64,000 nucleotides of DNA, from the NCBI RefSeq assembly GCF_020010925.1, contig NZ_JAGJBZ010000003.1:806001-870000 (forward strand). The letters are read 5' to 3'. A program made the position numbers and the translations under genes. Below are positions 40,127-48,744 of this stretch, piece after piece. The DNA comes from Streptomyces griseiscabiei (GTDB lineage Bacteria > Actinomycetota > Actinomycetes > Streptomycetales > Streptomycetaceae). The notes below the pieces were generated by a model. That model saw only the letters and a program-made list of their open reading frames with translations. It searched no databases and had not been told where the DNA came from. How positions within the stretch are numbered: position 1 is the first letter of the stretch; each line of letters opens with the position of its first letter.

Positions 40127-40137
40127 CAGAGGGCCTT

Positions 40138-40947
40138 TCAGGAACCGAGTGAGGTCAACACGGAGCGGCGCAGGGTCACGCGGGCCGGGTCGTCGTGGGC
40201 GGTGCGGTCGCGGGGGCGCGGGATGTCGCGTACGGCGGTGAGGCGGCCGGAGCCGAGGAGGGCCACGCGGTCGCCGAGGAACAGGGCCTCGTCCACGTCG
40301 TGGGTGACGAAGACGACCGTGGCGCCGGTGCCCCGCAACACCTCCACCAGCAGGTCCTGCATCCCGGCGCGGGTCTGGGCGTCGAGCGCCCCGAACGGCT
40401 CGTCCATCAGGACGGCGCGGGGGCGCCCGGCGAGCGCGCGGGCGAGTTGCGCGCGCTGGCGCTGTCCGCCGGAGACGCGGTGCGGCAGCTGCCGGGTGTA
40501 CTCGGCGAGCCCGACCCGGGACAGCCACTCCTCGGCCTGCGTGCGGCGTTCGGCGCGGGGCAGGCCGCGGATGGCGAGCGGGAGTTCGACGTTGGCGCGC
40601 AGGGTGCGCCAGGGCAGCAGGGCGTCCTCCTGGAAGACCAGGGCGCGTTCGGCGGACGGGCCGGTCAGGGGGGTGCCGTCCTGGGTGATCCCGCCGTCGA
40701 GCGGCGGCAGCAGGCCCGCCAGGGTGCGCAGCAGGGTCGACTTGCCGCAGCCGGAGGGGCCGACGACGGTGAGGATCTCGCCGGGGGCGATGTCCAGGTC
40801 GACGCCGGTCAGGGCGACCGCGTCGGGGCGGCCCAGGTCGGCGCCCCGGAGCGCGAGGCGGATGCCGCGCACGCCGGCGGGCGCCCGGTCCTCGCGTGCC
40901 GGTGCCTCTTCGCGGGCGCGGGCCCGCGTCTCAGACGAGGTGCTCAT
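40138..40947 (-). CDS. ABC transporter ATPase (SsuB/TauB-like)
   Basis: A 269-residue ATPase of the nitrate/sulfonate/taurine group. Walker A is VGPSGCGKSTLLR, the Q-loop EDALLPWRT, the signature VSGGQRQRAQLARAL and Walker B AVLMDEPFGALD, then the H-loop VTHDVDEA. It overlaps the permease gene end, and the ATG at 40947 follows GAGGAGG. It energises import of the ligand bound by the 41914-43263 protein. Confidence 0.92.
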   Translation of the reverse strand: MSTSSETRARAREEAPAREDRAPAGVRGIRLALRGADLGRPDAVALTGVDLDIAPGEILTVVGPSGCGKSTLLRTLAGLLPPLDGGITQDGTPLTGPSAERALVFQEDALLPWRTLRANVELPLAIRGLPRAERRTQAEEWLSRVGLAEYTRQLPHRVSGGQRQRAQLARALAGRPRAVLMDEPFGALDAQTRAGMQDLLVEVLRGTGATVVFVTHDVDEALFLGDRVALLGSGRLTAVRDIPRPRDRTAHDDPARVTLRRSVLTSLGS

Positions 40948-41917
40948 CACGTGCCTCCTCGGCCGTGGCTGCGGTTCCGGGGGCGGTGGCTGTGGCGGCC
41001 GACGCGGCAGGGGCGGCGGCCGGTGCCGTCGCGGCTCGGGGCGCCCGGGGGCGCGCGACGGCGGCGTAGGACGTACGCGGGAGCCAGTGGGTGAGCCGGC
41101 GGCCGAGCAGTTCCACGGCCGTCGACGTCAGCCAGCCCAGCACACCGATCGTGGCCATGCCGACGAAGACGCCGGGGTAGTCGACGACCGTGTAGTCCTG
41201 CCAGGTGCGGTAGCCGACGCCGTACTGGCCGGAGATCATCTCGGCGGAGATCACACAGATCCAGGACACCCCGATGCCGACCGACAGGCCGCCGAAGATG
41301 CCCGGCAGCGCGCCCGGCAGGACGACGGAGGCGAGGACCCGCCACCGGCCGCCGCCCATGGTGCGGACGGCCTCCTCCCACACGGGGGTCAGGGCCCGTA
41401 CGGCGTGCCGGGTGGAGACCAGGACCGGGAAGAACGCGGCGGTGAAGGTGATGAAGACGATGCCCTGCTCGTTGGAGGGGAACAGCAGGATCGCGACCGG
41501 GACGAGGGCGATCGCCGGGATGGGGCGGATCACCTCGAGGACCGGTCCGAGCAGGTCCTCGGCGAGCCGGGACCGGGCGATCAGGATGCCGGTCGCCACA
41601 CCCGCCACCGCCGCCAGCAGGAAGCCGGTGAGGATGCGGGTGAGGCTGTCGGTCAGGTCCGTCCAGTAGTCGGGGCCGGAGACCCGGTCCGCGAAGGTGT
41701 GCGCCACGTCCGTGACCGTGGGGAACTGCGAGAACCGCAGCCATAGGTCGATGTCCTGGCTGGTCAGCAGCTGCCAGAGGGCGAGGGCCGCGACCAGGGA
41801 CAGGGCGCGCAGCGCGTAGCGGGCGGCGACGGGCCGCCGGGAGCGGCGGCCCGGCCCGCGCACCTTGCCGGGCCCGCCCGCCGTGCCCGGCCCGCGCTCT
41901 TTGCCGGGGCGGCTCAC
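40931..41917 (-). CDS. ABC transporter permease (SsuC/TauC-like)
   Basis: A 328-residue membrane protein with about six transmembrane helices and the permease motif EEAVRTMGGGRWRVLASVVLPGAL facing the ATPase (EAA loop). GPVLEVIRPIPAIALVPVAIL is typical of the sulfonate/nitrate/taurine group. The GTG overlaps the binding-protein stop (GTGA). The N-terminus is Arg/Gly/Pro-rich and the C-terminus has an Ala/Thr-rich tail. Confidence 0.92.
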   Translation of the reverse strand: MSRPGKERGPGTAGGPGKVRGPGRRSRRPVAARYALRALSLVAALALWQLLTSQDIDLWLRFSQFPTVTDVAHTFADRVSGPDYWTDLTDSLTRILTGFLLAAVAGVATGILIARSRLAEDLLGPVLEVIRPIPAIALVPVAILLFPSNEQGIVFITFTAAFFPVLVSTRHAVRALTPVWEEAVRTMGGGRWRVLASVVLPGALPGIFGGLSVGIGVSWICVISAEMISGQYGVGYRTWQDYTVVDYPGVFVGMATIGVLGWLTSTAVELLGRRLTHWLPRTSYAAVARPRAPRAATAPAAAPAASAATATAPGTAATAEEARDEHLV

Positions 41918-43263
41918 GACGCCCGCTCCAGGGCGGTCGCGTAGGTGACGATCCCGGCGCCGTCGTGCCCGGCGACGTACGCCTTCGCCGTGGCCGGGGC
42001 GACGAAGGGGAGGAGCCGGTCCCCGTCGGCGACCCACACCGCCTTGTCGGCGAACCACTGCGTCCCGGTCGTGGCGTCGGGGACGTACGCGGCACGGACG
42101 GCGTCCTGGTGCGCGGCGACGTAGGCGAGCAGCTCGGCCGGTGTGGCGAAGGACTCGGTCTCGTCGGCGCCCTTGGGCCAGACCTCGCTCTCCGCCGGGG
42201 CGGGGGCCGCGGCGAGCTGCTTCGTGTACGCCGAGGCGCCGAGCGCCTTGCGGACGTACCGGTCGTCGACGAAGGCGTCCACGTCCACGTCGCCCGTCAG
42301 TTTCGCGGCCTCGAGGATCGGGACGTCCTTCTTCAGGGCGGCGATCAGCGCGGGCTTCAGGGCCGGGTCGAAGGTGGCGATGCCGTGGGCGCCGTTGTAG
42401 AGGTAGACGACCTCGGCGGGCAGTCCCGTCGCGTCGGCGACCTTCTCGGCGGCCTTGACGGGGTGCTCGTTCAGGTAGTCCGTGGCCTTGGCCTGGGCCT
42501 TGAGGAAGGCCTCCAGGACGGCCGGCCGCCGCTTCGCGAAGTCCTCGCGGGCGGTCACGCCGTGGAACGTGGGCAGGTCGAGCTGCGCGCCGTCGTACAG
42601 GGCCTTCGCCTTGCCCTGGTACGTCAGCAGGCCCGGCCACGCCACGAACTGCGACAGGGCGTCCGCGCTGCCCCCGGAGAGGGCGGAGGCGCCGACGGCC
42701 GGCTGCTGGTTGAGCTTCTCGATGTCCTTGTCGGCGTCGAGACCGGCGTCCCGCAGCGCTCGTACGAGAGTGCCGTCGGCCGCCGAACCGACGCTCGTCG
42801 AGACCTTCTTGCCCTTCAGGTCCGTCAGCGTGCTCAGCTTCGAGTCCGGTGCCGTGACGATGGTGTTGAGCCCGCCGCGGAGGTTGTAGCCGGTGGCCGC
42901 GACCAGCCGGGTGGGCTTGCCGAGCTGTTTGCCGCGGGCCGCGTTGAGCAGCAGCGGGAAGTCGCCCATCGAGCCGATGTCGATCTTCCCGGCGGTCATC
43001 TGGGCGGTGATGGGGGCGCCGGTCGCGTAGTCCTGCCAGTCGACCTTGTACGTCTTCCCGTCACCGAGCGCGTTCAGCTCGTCCTCGAAGTAGCCGAGGG
43101 AGCGCAGCAGGGTGCCGGCGGTGACGGTGTTGATGGTCTTGGACTGGTAGCCGACGGTGACGGTGACCGTGGAGCCGTCGTCCCCGGCCGCCGCGCTGCC
43201 GCCGCAGGCCGTCAGGGGCGCGAGCAGCAGCAGGGAGGCGGCGATGACTGCCTTGTGTTTCAT
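41914..43263 (-). CDS. Sulfonate/nitrate-type substrate-binding lipoprotein with a NosL-like C-terminal extension
   Basis: A 449-residue lipoprotein. The signal ends in LLAPLTAC with the lipobox Cys. Residues 30-345 form an NMT1/SsuA-type binding domain (VTVGYQSKTINTVTAGTLLR, GKIDIGSMGDFPLLLNA, VAATGYNLRGGLNTIV, DLKGKKVSTSVGSAADG). The last 100 residues are extra: SFATPAELLAYV, AYVPDATTGTQWFADKAVWV and LLPFVAPATAKAYVAGHDG follow the strand order of NosL, the N2O-reductase copper accessory protein, but its N-terminal Cys/Met copper site is not seen. The ligand is unknown. Confidence 0.88.
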   Translation of the reverse strand: MKHKAVIAASLLLLAPLTACGGSAAAGDDGSTVTVTVGYQSKTINTVTAGTLLRSLGYFEDELNALGDGKTYKVDWQDYATGAPITAQMTAGKIDIGSMGDFPLLLNAARGKQLGKPTRLVAATGYNLRGGLNTIVTAPDSKLSTLTDLKGKKVSTSVGSAADGTLVRALRDAGLDADKDIEKLNQQPAVGASALSGGSADALSQFVAWPGLLTYQGKAKALYDGAQLDLPTFHGVTAREDFAKRRPAVLEAFLKAQAKATDYLNEHPVKAAEKVADATGLPAEVVYLYNGAHGIATFDPALKPALIAALKKDVPILEAAKLTGDVDVDAFVDDRYVRKALGASAYTKQLAAAPAPAESEVWPKGADETESFATPAELLAYVAAHQDAVRAAYVPDATTGTQWFADKAVWVADGDRLLPFVAPATAKAYVAGHDGAGIVTYATALERAS

Positions 43264-43279
43264 GGGAGTTCGGGACCTT

Positions 43280-43507
43280 TCACCGGAGCAGGTAGGGCAT
43301 GTTGACCGTGACGGCTCCGGTGGGACAGCGGGCCGCGCACGGGCCGCAGTACCAGCACTCGTCGACGTGCATATAGGCCTTGCCGTTGCTCTCGTCGATG
43401 GCGAGGGAGTCCAGCGGGCACATGTCCACGCACAGGGTGCAGCCGTCGATGCACTTCGACTCGTCGATGGTCACGGGCACGTCGGCCCGCTGGGGCGCCA
43501 AGGGCAT
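43280..43507 (-). CDS. AprB-like ferredoxin with two [4Fe-4S] clusters
   Basis: A 75-residue iron-sulfur protein. Cluster ligands appear as CIDGCTLCVDMCP (CX3CX2CX3CP, one residue longer in the first gap than usual) and CWYCGPCAARCP (CX2CX2CX3CP). The short extra insertion in the first motif and the acidic linker recall AprB, the electron-carrying subunit of APS reductase. It likely passes electrons to or from the HEAT-fused flavoprotein encoded in the same operon. It starts 60 bp after the regulator gene. Confidence 0.9.
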   Translation of the reverse strand: MPLAPQRADVPVTIDESKCIDGCTLCVDMCPLDSLAIDESNGKAYMHVDECWYCGPCAARCPTGAVTVNMPYLLR

Positions 43508-43567
43508 GGCTGTCTCCAGGAAGGTCCTACAGGGGGGCGGAACTGAGGGCAGGGGTACGGCGGCCCG

Positions 43568-44380
43568 CTACGACCGGTGCAGCAGGCCGCTCATGGTGAT
43601 GCGGTCGCCGCGGAAGCGGATGAACTCCAGGTCGACGGGGCGGCCGTCGGCGAGGTGGGTGAGGCGTTCCAGCATCAGGACGGCCGAGCCGCGGGGGGCT
43701 TCGAGTACGGCGGCGGAGTGGGTGTCCGCGTTCACCGCCTCCAGGGTGATCTCGGCGTGGCCCAGGCGCCGGCCGGTGATCGTCTCCAGCAGGCGGAAGA
43801 CGTCGGTGTTCTCCAGGTCGGCGCCGAGCAGGGCCGTGCCGAGGTCGAGGGTGCCGAGGGCCAGGGGGATGTAGGTGAGGTCGAGGGAGAGGGGGAGGCC
43901 GTTCAGGCGGCGCAGACGTTCGATGTAGAGGACGTCGGTGCCGGGTGGGAGGTGGAGGCGGTCCGCCACGGGGGTGGGGGCGGGGGCCGGGCCCATGGTG
44001 CGGACCTCGTTGGTGACCGTGCCGTGTTCGCGGAGGGTTTCCGCGAGGCCCATCAGACGGTCGAGGCCGTGGGGGTACTTCTGGCCGACGACGACGGTGC
44101 CGACGCCGGGGGAGCGTTCCACGAGGCCTTCGGCCCGCAGGAGGTCCAGGGCCTCGCGGACCGTGTTGCGGGTGGCGCGGTAGTCGGTGGCGAGGGCGGA
44201 CTCGTGGGGGAGGGTGCCGTTCTCGAAGCCGTCGGTGAGGAGTTGGCGGCGGAGGAGATCGGCGAGCTGCCGGGCCTGGTCCGCGCGCAGCCGGCGCCGC
44301 GCGCGGTGGGCGGCGACGGTGGTCGCGCCCTGGCCGGCGTGGTCCCGGATGCGGTCGGTGGGTGGCATGTTTTGAACCAT
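43568..44380 (-). CDS. GntR-family regulator with UTRA domain (HutC type)
   Basis: A 270-residue repressor. The winged helix-turn-helix is near residues 35-95 (RQLLTDGFENGTLPHESALA, TRNTVREALDLLRAEGLVER). The UTRA effector domain follows, with VLYIERLRRLNGLPLSLDLTYIP and VNADTHSAAVLEAPRGSAVLM. It heads the operon with the ferredoxin, transporter and flavoprotein and probably controls it in response to the imported compound. ATG 44380 or ATG 44368 are both possible starts; neither has a clear ribosome-binding site. Confidence 0.88.
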   Translation of the reverse strand: MVQNMPPTDRIRDHAGQGATTVAAHRARRRLRADQARQLADLLRRQLLTDGFENGTLPHESALATDYRATRNTVREALDLLRAEGLVERSPGVGTVVVGQKYPHGLDRLMGLAETLREHGTVTNEVRTMGPAPAPTPVADRLHLPPGTDVLYIERLRRLNGLPLSLDLTYIPLALGTLDLGTALLGADLENTDVFRLLETITGRRLGHAEITLEAVNADTHSAAVLEAPRGSAVLMLERLTHLADGRPVDLEFIRFRGDRITMSGLLHRS

Positions 44381-44399
44381 ACCGAGATGGTGGGGAAAG

Positions 44400-44420
44400 G
44401 AATGTTGCGGGAATGTTGCG
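44400..44420. promoter_or_regulatory. Direct repeat upstream of the GntR operon
   Basis: GAATGTTGCG occurs at 44400-44409 and again at 44411-44420, an 11-bp period, so the two copies lie on the same helical face. The pair is 20 bp upstream of the regulator's first possible start and is the best operator candidate here. No palindrome of the usual GntR type is seen. Confidence 0.4.
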
Positions 44421-44623
44421 CCATGTGAGGGGGTGGCGATCAGAGGGTTGAGCTGGGGTTTTGCGGGGGGTGTGAGGAAGATCTGCCACCCGGGTGTCCA
44501 AGGAGTGGGAACGGCGTGCCGGTGGCTGGGACGCGTCGCCGTTGCCGTCGCGCGGGGGCCGGGCGGGGCCGGGCGGGGGTGGGGTCCGCGGCTCGGCGGT
44601 TGCGAGGCGCCGCCTGCGCCCAC

Positions 44624-44689
44624 CCGTGCCGCTCCCGCTCCCGTGCCGCTCCCGCTCCCGTGCCGCTCCCGCTCCCGTGCCGCTCCCGT
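44624..44689. repeat. 17-bp tandem repeat, about 3.8 copies
   Basis: CCGTGCCGCTCCCGCTC is repeated head to tail at 44624, 44641 and 44658, with a partial fourth copy from 44675. It ends 8 bp before the stop codon of the fumarylacetoacetase gene. No spacer variation exists, so it is a simple tandem repeat. The rest of the 316-bp gap 44381-44696 shows no gene. Confidence 0.85.
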
Positions 44690-44696
44690 GCCCCTC

Positions 44697-45941
44697 CTAC
44701 TCCCGCCCCCTGATCCGCCCCGTCACCTCGCCCAGCCCCACCCTCGTGCCGCCCGGTCCCGGGGCCCAGGCCGTGAGGGTCACCTCGTCGCCGTCCTCCA
44801 GGAACGCGCGCTTGCCGGTGGGGAGGTCGAGCGGGTCCCGGCCGTTCCAGGTCAGCTCCAGCAGGGAGCCGCGCTGGCCGGGGGCGGGTCCGCTGACCGT
44901 GCCGGAGCCGTAGAGGTCGCCGGTGCGCAGGGAGGCGCCGTTGACGGTCATATGGGCCAGTTGCTGGGAGGCGGTCCAGTACATCGTGGAGAACGGCGGC
45001 TCGGAGACGACGTGACCGTTGACGGCGACGGTGATGCGCAGGTCGTAGCCGCCGGGGTCGATGTCCGGCGCGGAGTCGTCCAGGTAGGGCAGCAGCGTGT
45101 GCGTGCGCTCCGGCGGAGCCACCCGCGCCTCGTCCAGGGCGTCCAGCGGGGTGATCCAGGCCGACACCGACGTGGCGAAGGACTTCCCGAGGAACGGTCC
45201 GAGGGGCACGTACTCCCAGGCCTGGAGGTCCCGCGCCGACCAGTCGTTGAGGAGGCAGACCCCGAAGACGTGGTCGCGGAAGTCCCCGAGCCCCACCGGC
45301 CGCCCCTGTTCCGTGGGCGTGCCCACCACGAACCCGACCTCCGCCTCGATGTCGAGCCGCACGGACGGGCCGAACACGGGCGCCGGGTCGGTGGGCGCCT
45401 TGCGCTGCCCGGACGGCCGTACCACCTCGGTGCCGGAGACGACAACGGTGCCGGACCGGCCGTGGTAACCGATGGGCAGATGCTTCCAGTTGGGGGTCAG
45501 CGGGTCCGGTGAGTCGGGCCGGAAGATCTTTCCCACGTTCCGCGCGTGGTTCTCGGAGGCGTAGAAGTCGACGTAGTCGGCCACCTCGAAGGGCAGATGG
45601 AGGGTCACCTCGGACAGGGGGTGGAAGTGCGGTGCGATCGTCTCCCGGTGGGAGGGCACCGTCAGCCAGGCCGTCAGCGCCCGGCGCAGGTCCGACCAGG
45701 CCGTGCGCCCGGCCGCCAGCAGCGGGTTGAGCGTGGGGTGGGCCAGCAGCGCGGCGTACGGGGAACCGAGGGCGCGAGCCGCCGCCGCGGCGTCCAGGAC
45801 ATGGTCGCCGAGGCGGACACCGACCGTACGGGCGGCGGAACCGCCGTCGGAGGAGGCGTCGGAACCGGCGGTGGAGAACACCCCGTAGGGGAGGTTGTGC
45901 GGACCGAAGGGGTGGCCCTCGGGGACATCGAAGGGGGGCAT
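44697..45941 (-). CDS. Fumarylacetoacetase
   Basis: A 414-residue hydrolase for the last step of tyrosine and phenylalanine breakdown, giving fumarate and acetoacetate. The typical start (FGPHNLPYGVFS), DFYASENHARNVGKIFRP, GYHGRSGTVVVSGTEVVRP, the metal-binding DIEAEVGFVVG, NDWSARDLQAWEYVPLGPFL and GSGTVSGP all match the family. The frame runs on upstream through the ATP-grasp region, but the ATG at 45941 is the family start. It is divergent from the ATP-grasp gene. Confidence 0.95.
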   Translation of the reverse strand: MPPFDVPEGHPFGPHNLPYGVFSTAGSDASSDGGSAARTVGVRLGDHVLDAAAAARALGSPYAALLAHPTLNPLLAAGRTAWSDLRRALTAWLTVPSHRETIAPHFHPLSEVTLHLPFEVADYVDFYASENHARNVGKIFRPDSPDPLTPNWKHLPIGYHGRSGTVVVSGTEVVRPSGQRKAPTDPAPVFGPSVRLDIEAEVGFVVGTPTEQGRPVGLGDFRDHVFGVCLLNDWSARDLQAWEYVPLGPFLGKSFATSVSAWITPLDALDEARVAPPERTHTLLPYLDDSAPDIDPGGYDLRITVAVNGHVVSEPPFSTMYWTASQQLAHMTVNGASLRTGDLYGSGTVSGPAPGQRGSLLELTWNGRDPLDLPTGKRAFLEDGDEVTLTAWAPGPGGTRVGLGEVTGRIRGRE

Positions 45942-46133
45942 CGGGTGGTGCCTCGCTCTCGTGCTTCCGTCGTTTCCTCTGGTCGCGCCACACGTTACGG
46001 GCAGGCGCGAAGATCGGGGAGTGTCTAAAGAGTTCGTAATGTCCTGATAGGGGAGGGTCGGAAGGGAAGGTTCCGGCTTAGCGTCCTCTGGGGGACGCGG
46101 ACGGGGTGGGTCCGGGTCCGGTAGGGGGGACAC

Positions 46134-47411
46134 GTGGGGGGACCCGTGGCCAGGGGTACTTGGGGTGCGCCGGTACAGGCGGACCGAAGCGTTCCGGGGC
46201 TGGTGGTGAAGCTCGGCGACTATCCGCTGCACCATGGCGGAGTCGGGGCCATCCGCAGCCTGGGCCGGCTCGGCGTGCCGATGTACGCGATCACGGAGGA
46301 CCGGTACACACCGGCGGCCGTCTCGCGCTATCTGCGGCGCGCGTTCGTCTGGCCGACCACCGGGACGGAGGAGCCCGGGTGGCTGGTGGACGGCCTGCTG
46401 CGCATCGGCCGGCGGATCGGCCGGCCGACCGTGCTCATACCCACCGACGAGGAGGCCGCGGTGCTCATCGCCGAGCACCAGGAGGAACTGGCGACCCGGT
46501 TCCTCTTCCCCCGCGTCGACGGGAAGCTCCCGCGCAGGCTCGCCAGCAAACAGGGGCTGCACGAACTCTGCGTGGAACACGGCATCGCCAGCCCGGTCAG
46601 CTCCTTCCCGCAGTCGTACGACGACGTCGAACGGTTCGCGCGGCGGGCCCGCTTCCCGGTGGTGGCCAAGAACCGGGAGGCGTTCGAACGGCGCAGGCAG
46701 CCCGCGGTGAACGGCACGACCCGCATCGCCGACCCGGAGGGCCTGCTGCGGCTGGCCCGCGGCTGGGGCGACCGCCCCGGGGTGATCCTCCAGGAGTACC
46801 TGCCCCGGGAGGAGGCCGAGGACTGGATCGTGCACGCCTACTTCGACGCGGACTCGACCCCGCTCGCGATGTTCACCGGGGTCAAGGTGCGGTCGTGGCC
46901 GCCGCACGCGGGGATGACGGCGAACGCGTACGTCGTCGACAACCCCGAACTCGCGGACATCGCGGCCCGGTTCATCAAACAGATCGGGTTCACCGGGGTC
47001 ATCGACCTCGATCTGCGGTTCGACCGCCGGGACGGGCGGTACAAGCTGCTCGACTTCAACCCCCGGATGGGCGCGCAGTTCCGGCTGTTCGAGAACGAGG
47101 CCGGGATCGACGTCGTCCGCGCCATGCACCTCGATCTGACCGGCCGGCCGGTGCCGGAGGGGGAGCAGCTCGCCGGGCGCCGGTACATCGTGGAGAACAT
47201 CGACCTCCCGGCGCTGCTCGCCTACCGGCGCAGTGGATACACCACCCCGCACGCGCCGGCGCGCGCGAGCGGTACGGAGCTGGCGTGGCTCGCGGGTGAC
47301 GACCCGCTGCCGTTCCTCACGATGCTCGCGCGCTTCGTGCGCCCGGGTGCGAAACACCTCTACCAACTGTGGCGCACCAACCGCCTCGGCAACGCCCATG
47401 TGCGCCCCTAG
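46134..47411 (+). CDS. ATP-grasp protein (carboxylate-amine ligase-like)
   Basis: A 425-residue ATP-grasp enzyme. After an unusual opening (VPGLVVKLGDYPLHHGGVGAIRSLG) come the ATP-grasp core elements: KLPRRLASKQGLHELCVEHG, FPVVAKNREAF (ATP Lys), VILQEYLPREEAEDWIVHAY, TGVIDLDLRFD and LLDFNPRMGAQFRLFEN (metal Asn). The acid and amine substrates are unknown. Starts at GTG 46134 or GTG 46146 both follow G-rich stretches. The FAD oxidoreductase starts 105 bp downstream on the same strand, suggesting a joint pathway. Confidence 0.85.
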   Translation: MGGPVARGTWGAPVQADRSVPGLVVKLGDYPLHHGGVGAIRSLGRLGVPMYAITEDRYTPAAVSRYLRRAFVWPTTGTEEPGWLVDGLLRIGRRIGRPTVLIPTDEEAAVLIAEHQEELATRFLFPRVDGKLPRRLASKQGLHELCVEHGIASPVSSFPQSYDDVERFARRARFPVVAKNREAFERRRQPAVNGTTRIADPEGLLRLARGWGDRPGVILQEYLPREEAEDWIVHAYFDADSTPLAMFTGVKVRSWPPHAGMTANAYVVDNPELADIAARFIKQIGFTGVIDLDLRFDRRDGRYKLLDFNPRMGAQFRLFENEAGIDVVRAMHLDLTGRPVPEGEQLAGRRYIVENIDLPALLAYRRSGYTTPHAPARASGTELAWLAGDDPLPFLTMLARFVRPGAKHLYQLWRTNRLGNAHVRP

Positions 47412-47516
47412 CCACCGCCCCTCTGCCACCCGCAGAACCCGCAGACCCGCAGAACCCGCAAGCAGTCACATGTGAACCGCGCGAAGTAGGAACAGAACGT
47501 CCTGGGGAGGGACTTC

Positions 47517-48719
47517 GTGATTCAACCGGTAGCAGTCATCGGCGCCGGGCCGTTCGGTCTGTCCACCGCCGCGCACCTGCGCGCGCACGGCATTCCCGTC
47601 CGTGTCTTCGGTGAACCCATGGTGAGCTGGCGGGACAACATGCCCGCCGGAATGCTTCTGAAGTCGACCCCGGCGGCGTCGAGCATCGACGCCCCGCAAG
47701 CCGGGCACACGCTGGCCGACTACTGCGACGCGGCGGGGATCCGGCGGCTGGTGACGGACGAGGACATCATCCCCGTCGAGACGTTCATCGCCTACGGGGA
47801 GTGGTTCCAGCAGCGGCTCGTGTCCGAGCTGGAACGGGTGCGGGTGGTGTCGGTGGACCGCGGCAAGGGCGGCGGCTTCGAACTGAAGCTGGACTCGGGG
47901 GAGTTGTTCGCGGCACGGGCCGTCGTCGTGGCGAGCGGGCTGTTCGGGCTGGCGCATCTGCCGCCCGAACTGGTGGGCGCCGCCGCGGACGGCCCCACCC
48001 CCGCGGGGCCCGTCTCGCACAGCTCCCAGCACGCCGACCTCGGCCGGTTCAAGGACAAGGACCTGATCGTGGTCGGCGCGGGACAGTCCGCCCTGGAGAC
48101 GGCGGCCCTGGCGGCCGAGGCCGGCGCGCGGGTGCGGGTGGTGGCGCGGGGGAGCGGGGCCGTGGCCTTCGGCGCGCCCCCGTGGAAGCAGCCGCGGCTG
48201 CGCCCCGAGTCGCCGTTCGGCCGGGCCTGGTCGCTGTGGGCGCTCAGCTACTACCCGCACCCCTACCGGTATCTGCCCGCCGACACCCGGCACTACCTGG
48301 TCCGCCGGGTGCTCGGGCCGCTCGGCGCCTGGTGGTTGCGCGAGCGGTTCGAGGGGCGGGTCGAGGTGCGGGAGGTGGCGCGCGTGGTGCGCGCCGGGGT
48401 CGTCGACGGGCGCCCGCACGTGGTGGTGCGCGAGCACGACGGGCGTACGGCGGAACTGGGCGCCGATCATGTCATCGCGGCGACCGGGTACCGGGTGGAC
48501 CTCGGGGCGATGGGGTTCCTCGGGCACGAGCTGCGTACGGAGTTGGGGGTGAGCCGGGGGGCGCCGGTGCTGGGGGCCGGGTTCCGGTCGTCGATACCGG
48601 GGCTGTACTTCACGGGGTTGCCCGCGGCGGCCTCGTACGGGCCGGTGATGCGCTTCGTGTGCGGGACGGAGTTCGCCTCGCCCCGGCTGGCCCGGCATCT
48701 GGCCGCGGCGCACGGGTGA
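47517..48719 (+). CDS. FAD/NAD(P)-binding oxidoreductase (flavin monooxygenase-like)
   Basis: A 400-residue flavoprotein. The first Rossmann motif (AVIGAGPFGLSTAAHLRAHG) binds FAD, and a second (LIVVGAGQSALETAALAAEAG) binds NAD(P)H; VIAATGYRVDLGAMGF matches the ATGY motif of the monooxygenase group. The end GLYFTGLPAAASYGPVMRF fits that class. The substrate is unknown. It follows the ATP-grasp gene and may act on its product. Confidence 0.85.
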   Translation: MIQPVAVIGAGPFGLSTAAHLRAHGIPVRVFGEPMVSWRDNMPAGMLLKSTPAASSIDAPQAGHTLADYCDAAGIRRLVTDEDIIPVETFIAYGEWFQQRLVSELERVRVVSVDRGKGGGFELKLDSGELFAARAVVVASGLFGLAHLPPELVGAAADGPTPAGPVSHSSQHADLGRFKDKDLIVVGAGQSALETAALAAEAGARVRVVARGSGAVAFGAPPWKQPRLRPESPFGRAWSLWALSYYPHPYRYLPADTRHYLVRRVLGPLGAWWLRERFEGRVEVREVARVVRAGVVDGRPHVVVREHDGRTAELGADHVIAATGYRVDLGAMGFLGHELRTELGVSRGAPVLGAGFRSSIPGLYFTGLPAAASYGPVMRFVCGTEFASPRLARHLAAAHG

Positions 48720-48744
48720 GGGTTCCGGGGTGAGCTCGGGTGGG

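Noticed and set aside
44624..44689. Possible CRISPR array
   Set aside because: Units are 17 bp, directly abutting and without spacers; no cas genes are present.
45942..47429. N-terminal extension of the fumarylacetoacetase frame to 910 residues
   Set aside because: The extension lies antisense to the ATP-grasp gene and is not protein-like; the family start is the ATG at 45941.
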